Origin: a virus
Strand: one strand, 5' to 3'
Virus record (IMG/VR): IMGVR_UViG_3300033149_002817
Coordinates: 1 to 64,000 of that record
DNA: 64,000 bases
A model generated the notes under the pieces. The model saw only the letters and a list, made by a program, of their open reading frames with translations, was not told where the DNA came from and searched no databases. This document shows positions 34,727 through 44,500 of this stretch, piece by piece (positions within the stretch are counted from its first letter, which is position 1; every line of letters starts with the position of its first letter). The position numbers and the translations under genes are program-made.

Positions 34727-35095
34727 ATGTCAGGGATCACGCCGGATAAGCCTGTGGCGCGGCCGACGAGCGGGCTTGCGCAGCGCGTCACTGAGCTGGA
34801 GGAGCAGGTCGAGAAGCTGCAGTCTGACGTTGCTCGGCTCGCGAATGCAACCGCGCAGCAGCAGGCGAACATCATCGACCTCGACACGCGCGTTGAGAAG
34901 CTGGAGGGTGCCCCTCCGACACCGATCCCGCCCATCGAGCTGCCGGGCATGGTGAAGTGCGACCACAAACCCTTCAGCTACCCGGACGGGCAGCCTTATG
35001 TCGTACCCGCTCCGTTGGCAGGAACGCGAGCAGCACCGGTGTCGCACCTCTACATGTGCTCCATGTGTGGGGTACTCTACGGGGGGAATGCGTGA
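34727..35095 (+). CDS. Coiled-coil protein with Cys pair (122 aa)
   Basis: ATG after GGAGGAGCG. Residues 18-60 are a clear coiled coil (VTELEEQVEKLQSDVARLAN). A Pro-rich hinge (APPTPIPPIE) is followed by a small domain with C-D-H and CSMCG that may bind zinc. The end overlaps the next start (TGATG). Unknown function; a small trimeric connector or chaperone would fit. Confidence 0.65.
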   Translation: MSGITPDKPVARPTSGLAQRVTELEEQVEKLQSDVARLANATAQQQANIIDLDTRVEKLEGAPPTPIPPIELPGMVKCDHKPFSYPDGQPYVVPAPLAGTRAAPVSHLYMCSMCGVLYGGNA

Positions 35096-35358
35096 TGCCG
35101 TTCGTCCCGGTCGAGAGGCTCGTGGAGAAGAAGGCGAGCTATCGCGCGGTCGTTCGCGGACGCGGGGATGGGTTGCAGTCCGCGGACGTGTTCAAGGGTG
35201 ACGTCATTCACGACGGTACGCACGGCTCGCAGGGGGCCGTGCAGGCATGGCTGCTGCGCCACTACCCGAGCGTTGACGTCGAGGATCACTCTCGCTTCGC
35301 GTCGCCCGAGGTTGACGACGATGACGACGGGGAGATGGTCGAGGAGGGATTGGCGTAG
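35095..35358 (+). CDS. Small acidic-tailed protein (87 aa)
   Basis: TGATG-coupled to the upstream gene. A basic N-terminal half and an acidic C-terminus (EVDDDDDGEMVEEG). No recognised family. Confidence 0.55.
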   Translation: MPFVPVERLVEKKASYRAVVRGRGDGLQSADVFKGDVIHDGTHGSQGAVQAWLLRHYPSVDVEDHSRFASPEVDDDDDGEMVEEGLA

Positions 35359-35415
35359 ACCCGGATACGATTGAGCGTTATCTTCAACCAGGACTTGTGA
35401 CTGTCGAGTAGCAAC

Positions 35416-35442
35416 GTGCGGCCCGTTGGCAGGCAACCGCAC
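35416..35442 (+). other. Hairpin in the gap before the 35461 gene
   Basis: GTGCGG...GTTG pairs with CAACCGCAC over about 9 bp with a small bulge. There is no T-run after it. The gap 35359-35460 has no gene; GAGGAGAGGAC at its end is the next ribosome site. Confidence 0.4.
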
Positions 35443-35460
35443 ACACTCTGAGGAGAGGAC

Positions 35461-36003
35461 ATGGACCAGAAGGAAATCACGCCGGACCAGGAGACGGACC
35501 TGTTCTACTACTGGAACCCGCACACGAACAACATCGACCTCACGCTGCCGCAGCCGATCGGTACCGTTCGCGTCGGGCCGCGCGGTAGCGGGCATGAGTT
35601 CATCCCGACGCCGCACCACAAGGAAGACGGCGTCACGGCGAAGATGCTGCGGGACTTCGAGGGGCCGTCATTCCTCTCGCCGACTCCGCCCGAAGTCCGG
35701 AGGTCGCTTCTTGAGAAGGCAGGCAAGGGGGTGCCTTCGTGGATGGCTGATCGTACGCGACATCTTCCTCAGTTTCAGGTTGATGCTGGCGTGCTGGCGC
35801 AAGCGGCGACAGCTGCAGCGGGCGCGCCTCTCACGCCTCGCGCGGGAAGCCTCGACGGCGCAACGCGTGCATCGGTGGATGGAAGCGCGAAGGTCGGAGC
35901 GGTAAAGGGCACGGAAGGACCGAGTTCAGGCCAGTCGATGGCGGAGTCGCTGCAGGTCATCGCTGACGCGCGGTGTAGCGGACGGTCCGTCAAGAAGGGC
36001 TAA
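35461..36003 (+). CDS. Unknown protein before the neck genes (180 aa)
   Basis: Ribosome site GAGGAGAGG. N-terminal 100 residues with FYYWNPHTNNIDLTLPQPIG and a Pro-rich mid part; the last 80 are Ala/Ser/Gly-rich and flexible. No enzyme motif. It sits between head and neck genes and may be a head-completion protein. Confidence 0.6.
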   Translation: MDQKEITPDQETDLFYYWNPHTNNIDLTLPQPIGTVRVGPRGSGHEFIPTPHHKEDGVTAKMLRDFEGPSFLSPTPPEVRRSLLEKAGKGVPSWMADRTRHLPQFQVDAGVLAQAATAAAGAPLTPRAGSLDGATRASVDGSAKVGAVKGTEGPSSGQSMAESLQVIADARCSGRSVKKG

Positions 36004-36018
36004 CCGCGGGGGAACCTC

Positions 36019-36816
36019 ATGTCAGGCGAGAACGTCAACCGGCATGCCTCCAACTACCGGCGGAACGAGAGCGAAGGCGTTCGTCGGCGGGGACTGACCG
36101 AGGACGAGGTTTACGCGTACGTTCTCACCGCTATGGGGTTCCCCAACGTCGATGTCGAGACCTCACGTGAGCAGCTTCGTATCTTCTGGCAGAAGACGCT
36201 TGATGTCTACAACACGTACCTCCCGCACCAGAAACGCGGCGTCCTGGATATCCAAGCGCAAGCGCACGAGTACGACTTTGAACAGCTGAACAAGGCGTAT
36301 GGGCGCGGTGTCGTTGACGTGCGGCTCGCCCCGCGACGTGACTTCTTCTCGCCCATCTCCGGCGTCTTCGCGCTCGGCATCCCGCATCCGATCTCACCGC
36401 TCAGCCCAGACCAGTACGACCTTGCGTTGCGGTACATCGACATGGCGAAGCGGGTCTACAGCGCGGGCTTTGACTGGGAGTGGCATGAGCCCGTGCTGTG
36501 GGTCTTCGCTCCGCCCGGCTACGGAGGACCATACATCGCAGCGTACACGTACTTTGTCGAGGCGACAGAGGCGAACGACATCCCGAGTCATGACATCCGC
36601 TGGATCAAGGACTACATGCTCAACATCGTGCGCATTGCTGTTGGTGAAGCGCGAGGTAAGTTCGGCATCGTTCCCGGTCCGTCGCAGGCGAACCTCAACG
36701 GCTCTGAGCTGATTCAGCGGGGTGAGGCGCAGATCGAGAAGCTGGAAGAAGAGCTGCGGATGCGGTCGTTCGCTCTCACGCCGCCTCTCGGACCGGGTGC
36801 GAGGGCCAGCGGATGA
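36019..36816 (+). CDS. Neck / head-tail connector protein (T4 gp13-like position)
   Basis: 265 residues. N-terminal helices (TEDEVYAYVLTAMGFP, EQLRIFWQKTLDVYN); then a Gly/Pro-rich part with PPGYGGPYIA; then IRWIKDYMLNIVRIAVGEAR and RGKFGIVPGPSQANLNG, a pattern shared by neck proteins of T4-superfamily phages; and a C-terminal helix (GEAQIEKLEEELRMRS). It is coupled by ATGA overlap to the next gene and followed by tail-completion genes, as in T4 (13-14-15). The family is judged from pattern and order, not a search. Confidence 0.65.
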   Translation: MSGENVNRHASNYRRNESEGVRRRGLTEDEVYAYVLTAMGFPNVDVETSREQLRIFWQKTLDVYNTYLPHQKRGVLDIQAQAHEYDFEQLNKAYGRGVVDVRLAPRRDFFSPISGVFALGIPHPISPLSPDQYDLALRYIDMAKRVYSAGFDWEWHEPVLWVFAPPGYGGPYIAAYTYFVEATEANDIPSHDIRWIKDYMLNIVRIAVGEARGKFGIVPGPSQANLNGSELIQRGEAQIEKLEEELRMRSFALTPPLGPGARASG

Positions 36817-37433
36817 CGGACGTCCACCAGGACATTCTCATCGAGTTCGAGGCGCGACGGGCGCGCGCAAACCCGCAGCTCTTCCAGGGCATGCGGGATC
36901 AAGACCGTCAGGACGCTTTCGTTAAGGAGTTCGTCCTGCGGCAGGGCGCTGCCGTCATCCTCGCGCCACGCGTGAACCGTTTGCATCCCGAGGGCGAGAA
37001 CATCTTCGCAGGTGTCGATCCGATCGACGTGGATCGCCTCGATATCGAGTACATAGACGGGATGCTGCAGGTCAACGTGCGGGCGCTCATCGAGCACGAG
37101 CCATCGCGGCAGCTGCTGACGAAGTACGGCGTTGAGGAGGAGCGCGACGTTGTCTTTTACGTCCCGTTCTCGGAGCTGAACCGGCTCGGGCTCGTCAACG
37201 ACGACCGCTTCCGTGGGCTCATACTCGGCGACCTCTTCGAGTGGGATGGGACGTGGTACATCGTCCGCGAGGCACATCGCACGAGCTACCACGGGCTCAC
37301 AGACCGCTATCACCTCACGGCGGGGTTCTGCACACGGTACTACCACACTGCAACACCTCGGGACTGCGATGGGGCGAACTCGGATCTCGTACCGATGGCG
37401 CCGCCTCCGAGTCCGTCAACGAGCGGAGCGTAG
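36813..37433 (+). CDS. Neck protein (T4 gp14-like position)
   Basis: 206 residues; ATGA overlap with the gp13-like gene. Mixed alpha/beta with DVVFYVPFSELNRLGLV, RGLILGDLFEWDGTWYIVRE and YHLTAGFCTRYYH, of the kind seen in neck/head-completion proteins that form the ring between portal and tail. The Pro/Ser tail is flexible. Assignment rests on order and general pattern. Confidence 0.6.
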   Translation: MTDVHQDILIEFEARRARANPQLFQGMRDQDRQDAFVKEFVLRQGAAVILAPRVNRLHPEGENIFAGVDPIDVDRLDIEYIDGMLQVNVRALIEHEPSRQLLTKYGVEEERDVVFYVPFSELNRLGLVNDDRFRGLILGDLFEWDGTWYIVREAHRTSYHGLTDRYHLTAGFCTRYYHTATPRDCDGANSDLVPMAPPPSPSTSGA

Positions 37434-37434
37434 C

Positions 37435-37947
37435 ATGTCACTGCAGCACATGGAGATCGGCGGTCTCAGCTTTGAACGCTACGGGCAGGGCTTAGCAGCA
37501 CGGAAGCCGATCCTGCACGGCGAAGTACACGGTCGGGGTCCGATAGAGGATCCCGTACCGCCGACGACGTCGCTGGAGGCGTTGAAGGAGGGCGCCGGCT
37601 CTGCGCTCTCCGCGTGGCGTGACATCGAGGCGTCATACGGCATCGTCGGGAGTCCCTTCCCGAACAAGGGCACGGGTACGCCGGACCAGGTCGAGCCGAT
37701 GATCAGGTCGGCCCCGGCTCCTGTCATGCAGACGGCGGAGAGCTATGTGCCGCCAGCTGCTGGGTTGCGGTACTCGGACGGCTCGCCGATGCAGGTGGGC
37801 GACGTGGTCGTGCTCGACGAGGTTCTCTACGAGGTGAAGGGTCGCGACTTCGCGGGTGGCATCATCGTCGAAGGGCCGGGCGTCGGTACGCGGACAGTCC
37901 CGATGGTAGCGTTGGGGCAGTGCCGGGTTCTCAAGCGGAAGGTTTAG
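37435..37947 (+). CDS. Unknown protein in neck cluster (170 aa)
   Basis: Starts 2 bases after the upstream stop. Flexible N-terminal 110 residues (Gly/Pro/Ala), then a small beta-barrel-like C-terminal part (GDVVVLDEVLYEVKGRDFAGG) resembling an SH3-like or hexameric-ring fold. It may bridge neck and tail. No family recognised. Confidence 0.6.
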   Translation: MSLQHMEIGGLSFERYGQGLAARKPILHGEVHGRGPIEDPVPPTTSLEALKEGAGSALSAWRDIEASYGIVGSPFPNKGTGTPDQVEPMIRSAPAPVMQTAESYVPPAAGLRYSDGSPMQVGDVVVLDEVLYEVKGRDFAGGIIVEGPGVGTRTVPMVALGQCRVLKRKV

Positions 37948-38637
37948 GTGCAAATCAAGCCTGGCAAACGCTTTTGGCAGGCACAGCACTTCATCGAGAC
38001 ACTCCCCGACGAGGTCGCGGAGATCGCGCGAGACGAAGTGTTGGGGGTCTCCGTGTCGATCGCGGCGGAGATCAAGAAGCGCATCTCCCTGCAGCAGTAT
38101 GCCCACCAGCCGCTGAGCCCGCGCTACCTCGCGTGGAAGAAGCGCCGGAAGCTCGACGAACGCATCCTCATCGCCACCGGGCACTACATAAACGCCATCG
38201 GTATTCAGCCGGTCACGCGGCAGGTGCGGACATATAAGCCGGGCACCCCAGTCGGCATGCCGGAAGAGTTCAAGCGCGAAGCGTCGATGAGTAGTGCGAA
38301 GACGAAGGTCGTCGGCTACCGCGTAGGGCTCCCGGACAAGGTTCACCCGCCTTCGGGTCTTCGCTACCATGTCCTGGCGATGATCCACGAGTACGGGTCT
38401 CCGCGGGCGCACATACCGGCACGACCTCACTGGTACCCGGCATGGCGGGACTTCCTTCGCGCCGACAAGCGGAAGACTGTTCGTAATGTGTTCGACCGTA
38501 TAAAGAAGCGTCAATTGAAGCCGAAGCACAGGCTCTCACCGTCGGGTGGCGTCCCTGCGAGCGCAGTTAGGGCTCCGACGCCTCAGCCTTCAGCGGTGCG
38601 GCGGTTCTTCAAGCGCTTCCTCGGTCTCGGGGGATAG
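37948..38637 (+). CDS. Tail completion protein, HK97 gp10-like
   Basis: 229 residues; GTG start directly after the previous stop. N-terminal helices with EVAEIARDEVLG and IAAEIKKRISLQQY, then LSPRYLAWKKRRK..ERILIATGHYINAI. The 'L-x-P-x-Y-...-K...-I-A-T-G-x-Y' pattern is typical of HK97 gp10/virion morphogenesis proteins, which complete the tail end at the neck. HEYGSPRAHIPARPHW is the matching late motif. A basic Ser/Pro tail is extra. Good pattern agreement and consistent position. Confidence 0.7.
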   Translation: MQIKPGKRFWQAQHFIETLPDEVAEIARDEVLGVSVSIAAEIKKRISLQQYAHQPLSPRYLAWKKRRKLDERILIATGHYINAIGIQPVTRQVRTYKPGTPVGMPEEFKREASMSSAKTKVVGYRVGLPDKVHPPSGLRYHVLAMIHEYGSPRAHIPARPHWYPAWRDFLRADKRKTVRNVFDRIKKRQLKPKHRLSPSGGVPASAVRAPTPQPSAVRRFFKRFLGLGG

Positions 38638-38638
38638 G

Positions 38639-40225
38639 ATGAAGCTCTCCGGCGATCTGGAACTGGACTACGGCTCGCTCAAGAACGCCATCGTCGATCC
38701 TGTGTCGTCGTTGCCGGCGTTCGTTCCCGGGCAGGATGAAGGCCGTCTCATCTACGTCACGACGGGCGTCAACGTCGGGATATGGATCGGCGCGAACGAC
38801 GGTACTGCATCCTACACGCGGATCATCATGGGCGCGGTCATCGGCACGTACAGCACCGTCCAGGTCATCAACAACGGGGTCACGTTCCAGGGCGTGCTCA
38901 CACCAGCGGCGTCTGCACCTCAGCGGGGCTTCCTTGCGCGTGTCTCTCTGTCCGCCGCTGCGATTGGTGCGGGTAAGGTGGTAGTCGAGATCCATGAGGA
39001 CGCAGGACGTTCCAGCCGCGTCTACAAGCGCGTCATCGACCTCGCCGACAACAGCCGCGACGACTATCCCGCGTACTACGAGTCCGACAGCGGAGCAGGC
39101 AACCTCTACATCTCCATCACGAACCTCACCGGGTTCTCCGACACTTTCACCGCCACGCTCAAGTCGATGGCGGTCATTCCCGTCACACCGCCGGCACCTC
39201 CCGGCGCGGGCACGGGGATCAACGCGGGCGTCGCCGGAGACGGTGTTGCTTACGACGGCATCAACGTGCGGTTGGAGGTGGATCTGCTCTCGACCGGCGG
39301 CTTGCAGACGACAGGCGTGACGCCGGATGCAGAGCTGGGCATCAAGCTCGCCCCCAGCTCGGGGCTTGCAGTCGGTGGTACGGGCCTCGACGCCACCGGG
39401 TGCGTGAAGACGACGACGGCCCAGAGCATTGCGGGCATCAAGCGCTTCACGGGCTACGCCATCGCCATTGACCCGGCAGCGGGGACCGGCCCGCCGGCAG
39501 CCGGAACGTGGACGAAGGGGGCCATCTACCAGGACTCGGCGCAGAACTTCTGGCTCTGCTCCGTGGCAGGCACGCCGGGCACGTGGATTCCGTGGTCGTC
39601 TCGGAGCGACAAAGCAGGAGGCGGCGCGATCGGGACGTATACCGGCACGGTGACAGCGGGCAACTCCCTTGACGTCCCGTTGACGACACCCTTCTCCCGG
39701 CGCGGTCGGATCGAGAAGCTCATCGTGTGGGCAGCAGCTCCCACCTTCACGGCGACGCCGATCGACTCACCCTTCCGTGTCGGGATCTACCCGAACAGCA
39801 ACTATGAGGGGCGCGAGCGCATTGGCTACTTCCAGGGTCAGGCTCGCACGGAATTGGTAGTCGCCCCCGGTGCCGCGATCAATGCGACTGTTATCCCCGT
39901 AGCGTCGGTGGACTTCATCAACCTCGACGATCTCGTCAGGCTTCGCGCGCTCGCGGGACCGACGGAGGAGTACGCTGCGGTGACGGTGCGCGCGACTGGC
40001 CCGCCCACGATCGCCGTGGACGAGAACATCGACAACGCGCTCGCAGTGGACGACCTCGTGATGGCCGCGACGGAGTTCACGGGCTTGCCGTGGTGGAACG
40101 ACGACACGACGCCCGCGAACTACTACAAGCTCTACCTGAGGCTCTTCAACGACGACCCCGCACAGGATCTCGTCTTCGGCTATGAGGTCTGGCTTGAGCA
40201 GTCCGGTGGAGGCCAGTCGGTCTAA
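38639..40225 (+). CDS. Fibre or collar structural protein (528 aa)
   Basis: ATG 38639 overlaps the previous stop by one base (TAGGATG region). Beta-rich throughout; residues 195-290 are Gly/Thr-rich with GINVRLEVD and TTGLDATGCVKTT-like stretches typical of fibre shafts; the C-terminal domain is a jelly-roll-like beta sandwich. A short segment WTKGAIYQDSAQNFWLCSVAG is common in fibre attachment domains. It lies first in a long fibre block after neck genes, so collar fibre or whisker is also possible. Confidence 0.65.
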   Translation: MKLSGDLELDYGSLKNAIVDPVSSLPAFVPGQDEGRLIYVTTGVNVGIWIGANDGTASYTRIIMGAVIGTYSTVQVINNGVTFQGVLTPAASAPQRGFLARVSLSAAAIGAGKVVVEIHEDAGRSSRVYKRVIDLADNSRDDYPAYYESDSGAGNLYISITNLTGFSDTFTATLKSMAVIPVTPPAPPGAGTGINAGVAGDGVAYDGINVRLEVDLLSTGGLQTTGVTPDAELGIKLAPSSGLAVGGTGLDATGCVKTTTAQSIAGIKRFTGYAIAIDPAAGTGPPAAGTWTKGAIYQDSAQNFWLCSVAGTPGTWIPWSSRSDKAGGGAIGTYTGTVTAGNSLDVPLTTPFSRRGRIEKLIVWAAAPTFTATPIDSPFRVGIYPNSNYEGRERIGYFQGQARTELVVAPGAAINATVIPVASVDFINLDDLVRLRALAGPTEEYAAVTVRATGPPTIAVDENIDNALAVDDLVMAATEFTGLPWWNDDTTPANYYKLYLRLFNDDPAQDLVFGYEVWLEQSGGGQSV

Positions 40226-41562
40226 TGCAAGGACCAGCACACGCTTGCGTCAATTTGCTCTCGCGGAACGCTCCGATCTGGACGAAGGGCGCAGTGCTGT
40301 ACTGGGACATCAGGGGTGGTGCGAAGGCTTCAGTCCGAGGGGCGTCTGCATATAGCACTGTGCGGGTACAGTTGGGAAGCGGAGAGTACTGGACGTTCGA
40401 CAGAGGTAAGGGGCAGTACGTTCAGATCACCGCTGCCTCCGGCTCGTTTCCGCTTGACGGGCACTTCGCGGAAGCACGAGCCAACTACTTCAATGACACG
40501 ACGAACGTCATGCGTGGCCCATTTTCGGTAGAAGCCGGGGCGGTTGGCTCGAATCCCGTGCTCGACGCCACCTACATCGTGGACATCTCGACCATTCCGA
40601 TGGCGAACGGCTTCCGTGTTACAAACATGACCGGATCGCTGCGCCGCTTCTACCGCTTGGAGTCGACCTCGGGCACTTACCGCCGCTACTTCTCCCTCCT
40701 GGCGAAGCGGACAGATGGCGGGGTCATTGATGGAACGGTGCTGTCTCTCTACACAGCGTCGTCAGCTGATCCGCTCGGCTCGAACCTCATGGAGGCTGCG
40801 ACAAGGTACAAGAAGATTCGTAGCGACGGGTGGTACCAGCTGTGGGCGGTGCATCCCATCGACGGCGCGAGCGTCTACTTCGGTGGGCTTCTGACCAGTG
40901 GCTTCCCGGTCGACATCGAAGCGCCGATGACCGAGGGGGTTGGGTCGAGTCTTGGCGCTCCGGGGCAGTTCACGGAAAGCCCCGCTGGTGCGCCCACGCC
41001 GCCACTGAGCTACATCGAGATGGCGCGGACGAGCGGAATTGCAGAGCCTTACCCCGCGTGCGGATGGTTCGGTGCGGCCTTCACGAACCGTTGGGCACAC
41101 GACGAGCCTCACGATCAACCCGGGCCACGTTGGAAGACTGCTTACATCGCGAACTGGCAAGTAGACGGGAGCAACAAGGTCTCCATCTACATGAGCCAGA
41201 CGTCACAGGTGTGGGTTGGCTGGATGAGGAAGGCGGGCACGTCAGAGTTGTTCCTGACCGGTCCTGCAACGTGGGCAGAGAACGAAGCGATGGGGATTGT
41301 GATGACGTGGGGCTCGCGCAAGGGCTCGCAGTACGGTGTGCTCGCGGTAAACGGGAAGCAGTACGACGTCGAGACCTTGTTCTCACTTCCGACCGGTACT
41401 CCGAACTTCATCGAGGTCGGGGACATCGGGGGTCTTGGGTACGCGCAGTCGGCGAACTGCCACGTTGAGGCGATGGCGGTCGGACGGCAGGCGCTCACGC
41501 GCCTCGACGCGCGTCATCTCTCCCTGTGGTTCAAGGATCAGGCAGTGGGGGTCATCCGGTGA
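40225..41562 (+). CDS. Fibre protein with lectin-like domains (445 aa)
   Basis: TAATG-coupled to the gene before. The N-terminal part has NLLSRNAP and FDRGKGQYVQITAASG, and the rest is beta-sandwich; the C-terminal 180 residues (KTAYIANWQVDGSNKVSIYM, WGSRKGSQYGVLAVNGKQYD) look like a concanavalin/laminin-G type sugar-binding domain. No catalytic motif. GTGA overlap with the carboxypeptidase fibre suggests co-production. Confidence 0.65.
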   Translation: MQGPAHACVNLLSRNAPIWTKGAVLYWDIRGGAKASVRGASAYSTVRVQLGSGEYWTFDRGKGQYVQITAASGSFPLDGHFAEARANYFNDTTNVMRGPFSVEAGAVGSNPVLDATYIVDISTIPMANGFRVTNMTGSLRRFYRLESTSGTYRRYFSLLAKRTDGGVIDGTVLSLYTASSADPLGSNLMEAATRYKKIRSDGWYQLWAVHPIDGASVYFGGLLTSGFPVDIEAPMTEGVGSSLGAPGQFTESPAGAPTPPLSYIEMARTSGIAEPYPACGWFGAAFTNRWAHDEPHDQPGPRWKTAYIANWQVDGSNKVSIYMSQTSQVWVGWMRKAGTSELFLTGPATWAENEAMGIVMTWGSRKGSQYGVLAVNGKQYDVETLFSLPTGTPNFIEVGDIGGLGYAQSANCHVEAMAVGRQALTRLDARHLSLWFKDQAVGVIR

Positions 41563-44500
41563 CGACGAGCGGACTCGCAACCGGTGGAGCGGGCTCCATC
41601 CTCGTTCCGTTCGGGGACGGCGCGACATCGCGCAACAGCGCAGCGTGGAACCCCTACGACGGCAAAGCCTATCGCAACAACAAGCCGCGCCTCACGGATG
41701 GTCTCCTCTTCAACTGCTCGGTGAAGCCGAAGCTGTTCGACACCTTCCCCGAGCCGACAGCCTTCATGTACTACCATCCGACGCAGGGCACGCCGAATCT
41801 GATCGACCGGGAAGCGATCTTCGAGGCGAACTACCCCGAGTTTGACAAGGTCGCGCTCGGGCAGTCCTACCAGGGGCGGGACATCATCGCGTACCGGCTC
41901 GGTCCGGTCACGCGGAAGCACTTCGTCGTGGACATGGTGGTCCACGGGAACGAAGCGGACGGCGCTCAGGGCACCTTCCGGGCGATGGAGATCCTCGCGC
42001 GCGACCCGATCTTCGCAGCGTTTCGGGCGGAGTGGACGATCTTCTTCATCCCGGCGTTGAACCCCGATGGGTGGTACCTCGACACGCGTAATCTCGCGGA
42101 GATCGGACCCGGCGGGGTGACGATCAACCTAAACCGCAACTGGGATTGGTTTTGGGATGAGTATGTCTCTTCGTCGTACGAGTCAAAAGGCTCGGCGCCG
42201 GAGAGCACACTGGAAGCACAGGCGTTCCTCAACTACTACCGCGACCCGCAGGTGACGTTTGGCTTCCTGCTCGATCAGCATGCGGACCGCGGTGTTGGCG
42301 CGCGATACATGAGCCGCGACCGCATATGGCGAGGTTTGGCATCGGCCCCGGGCGTCGCTGGAGAGGTACCGAACAACTACCGGTCACTGTGGCTTGACTG
42401 GATCATCTGGCGCTATGTTGGGCAGGTGACTCACATCCGGGCTCGGGACGCGGGCGGCTTCGACAATTACTGCCGGTACTACCGCAGCCGTTTCCGTCCG
42501 CACCTTCACAGCTACTTCAGCTCTCTCGGCATCGTGTCGATGGCGATGGAGGACGAGAAGGTCAGCGACGCGGGCGGTCTGGAGACCGTCGCGAGCGCGT
42601 GCAACTTCCGTCTTGACGCGACGCTCGCCGCCGCGTTGTGCTGCACCGAGTCGCTGTGGGTGCACCAATACGAAGAGGGCATCCTCCTCGAAAACGACGC
42701 GGTGACACAGCAGCTACAGAACGCGAGCTTCAACAGCTGGCAGGACGACGAGTACCGCCCTGGCTACTACACGATGAGTCGTATGACGACAGCGCGCGCG
42801 GCGAAGGCGGACAGCTACGTTGAAGACGGCGGCCGGGCGGTCGAGATGACCTCGCAGACGCTTATCGAGCTGTCGCAGGCGGCGGAGTTCAACGCGGGCG
42901 CGATGACGGGCTACACGAGTTTTCTGTTGGTTACCAGCAAGGGGCAGCTGTTCAAGATCCCGACCGCTTCGGCATCTTCGTCAGGTGACGTCATCGACCC
43001 GCTGACGAGCTTCACGAGTTGGGTGGGGGCGGCAGCCTTCCCGGGCAACGTGGATGGCGGCATTCAAGTGTTCGGCGGCGGTTCCTCGGAGAAGGACGCA
43101 GCGCCGACGACGCAATACTACCTGCTCGATGACACGACGGAGACGCCGCTGACGGGCTTCGGTGCGGTCCCGGTCGGGACGCAGCACGCGGGTTTCTGCG
43201 ACAACATGCTGTCGGATCCGCCTTCGCCTTTCCTTCCCGGGCGCGAAGGCTACCTCGTCGGCGGATGGACTGGCATCGCTCCGACGGCAGCGATGTACAC
43301 GCTCGACATTCCGAGCTTCATCTGGACGCTTTCCGCGGCGACGATGCCGACTCCGACGTATGGCGCGCTCGCGGTCTACGATCCGATCAGGGGCTACGTG
43401 TGGATCATCGGGGGCTTCAACGCCGCCGGCACACCGCAGAGCACGGTGGGATATTGGAATCTGGTGGCGGACACCTACACGCCATCGACTCCGCTCCCGC
43501 TCGCTTTGGGTTACGTGGCGGGCGTCTACGCGCGTGTTGACAATCGCATTTACATCTACGGTGGGCAGCTCAACACGGGGAACATGGCGCCGACCATCTA
43601 CCAATTCGACCCGAGCAGCGCGACGTGGGTTCTGCTGGAGGTGACGGCGAACCTCGACGACGACGAGGATCAGCAAGAGCCGGAAGACCCGGTATGGAAC
43701 GTCTTGCTCGGGCGGGCGCAGGCCATTCTTCCGGTCGAGAACGCAACGGACGACGGGGTTATCTACCTGCTCGGCGGACGGCAGACAAGTACTGTGGGGG
43801 CGCTCGCGGACGACTTCTACAAGCACGATCTATTCGACGAAATTATCGGGCGCGTGGCAGATTCCGAATACGGCTACCTTCGCTACTCGTCATCGATCCA
43901 ATCGGGATGGATAGCGTATGTGCTCTCGCAGCAGCCGAGTATCACGGGAGGCGCCTTCGCGGGTACGTGGACGGATACGACACCCGGAAACTGGACCGCG
44001 TACGCGGGCGCTCCGGCAACGGGGACGAAGACGGGCGCGGCACACAGCGCGCTGACGCATAGCGAAACGGCCCCGAACTACGCGAGCCATCGCATGAAGG
44101 TGGACCTCTTCAAGGACGGCGCTGGGACGCTCCTGCTCTTCAGCGCGGTGCTGCGCGGGAGCTACATCGGGGCGAACATTCAGACCGGCTACCGGGTGCG
44201 GAACAACATCGGCGGAACGACATGGGTGTTGGAGCGCTTCGTCGGTGCAGCGGGTACGACGCTCGACACGACGACTGCGGACACCATCGCCGACACGACT
44301 GCTCGCGAGCTTGACTTTCGCGTGCTTGGACAGAGTCCGGTGCGCATCGTCGTCTACTACAATGACGTCGAAATCTTCAACTATGTTGACGCCTCATCTG
44401 CACGACGCCGCAACCCGGGCGTCTCTGGGTTCGAGGGGCAGAGCGGAACGGCGAATCTCGTCGTGTCGAACTACTGGGCCACGGAGACGGCGGCAGGAGA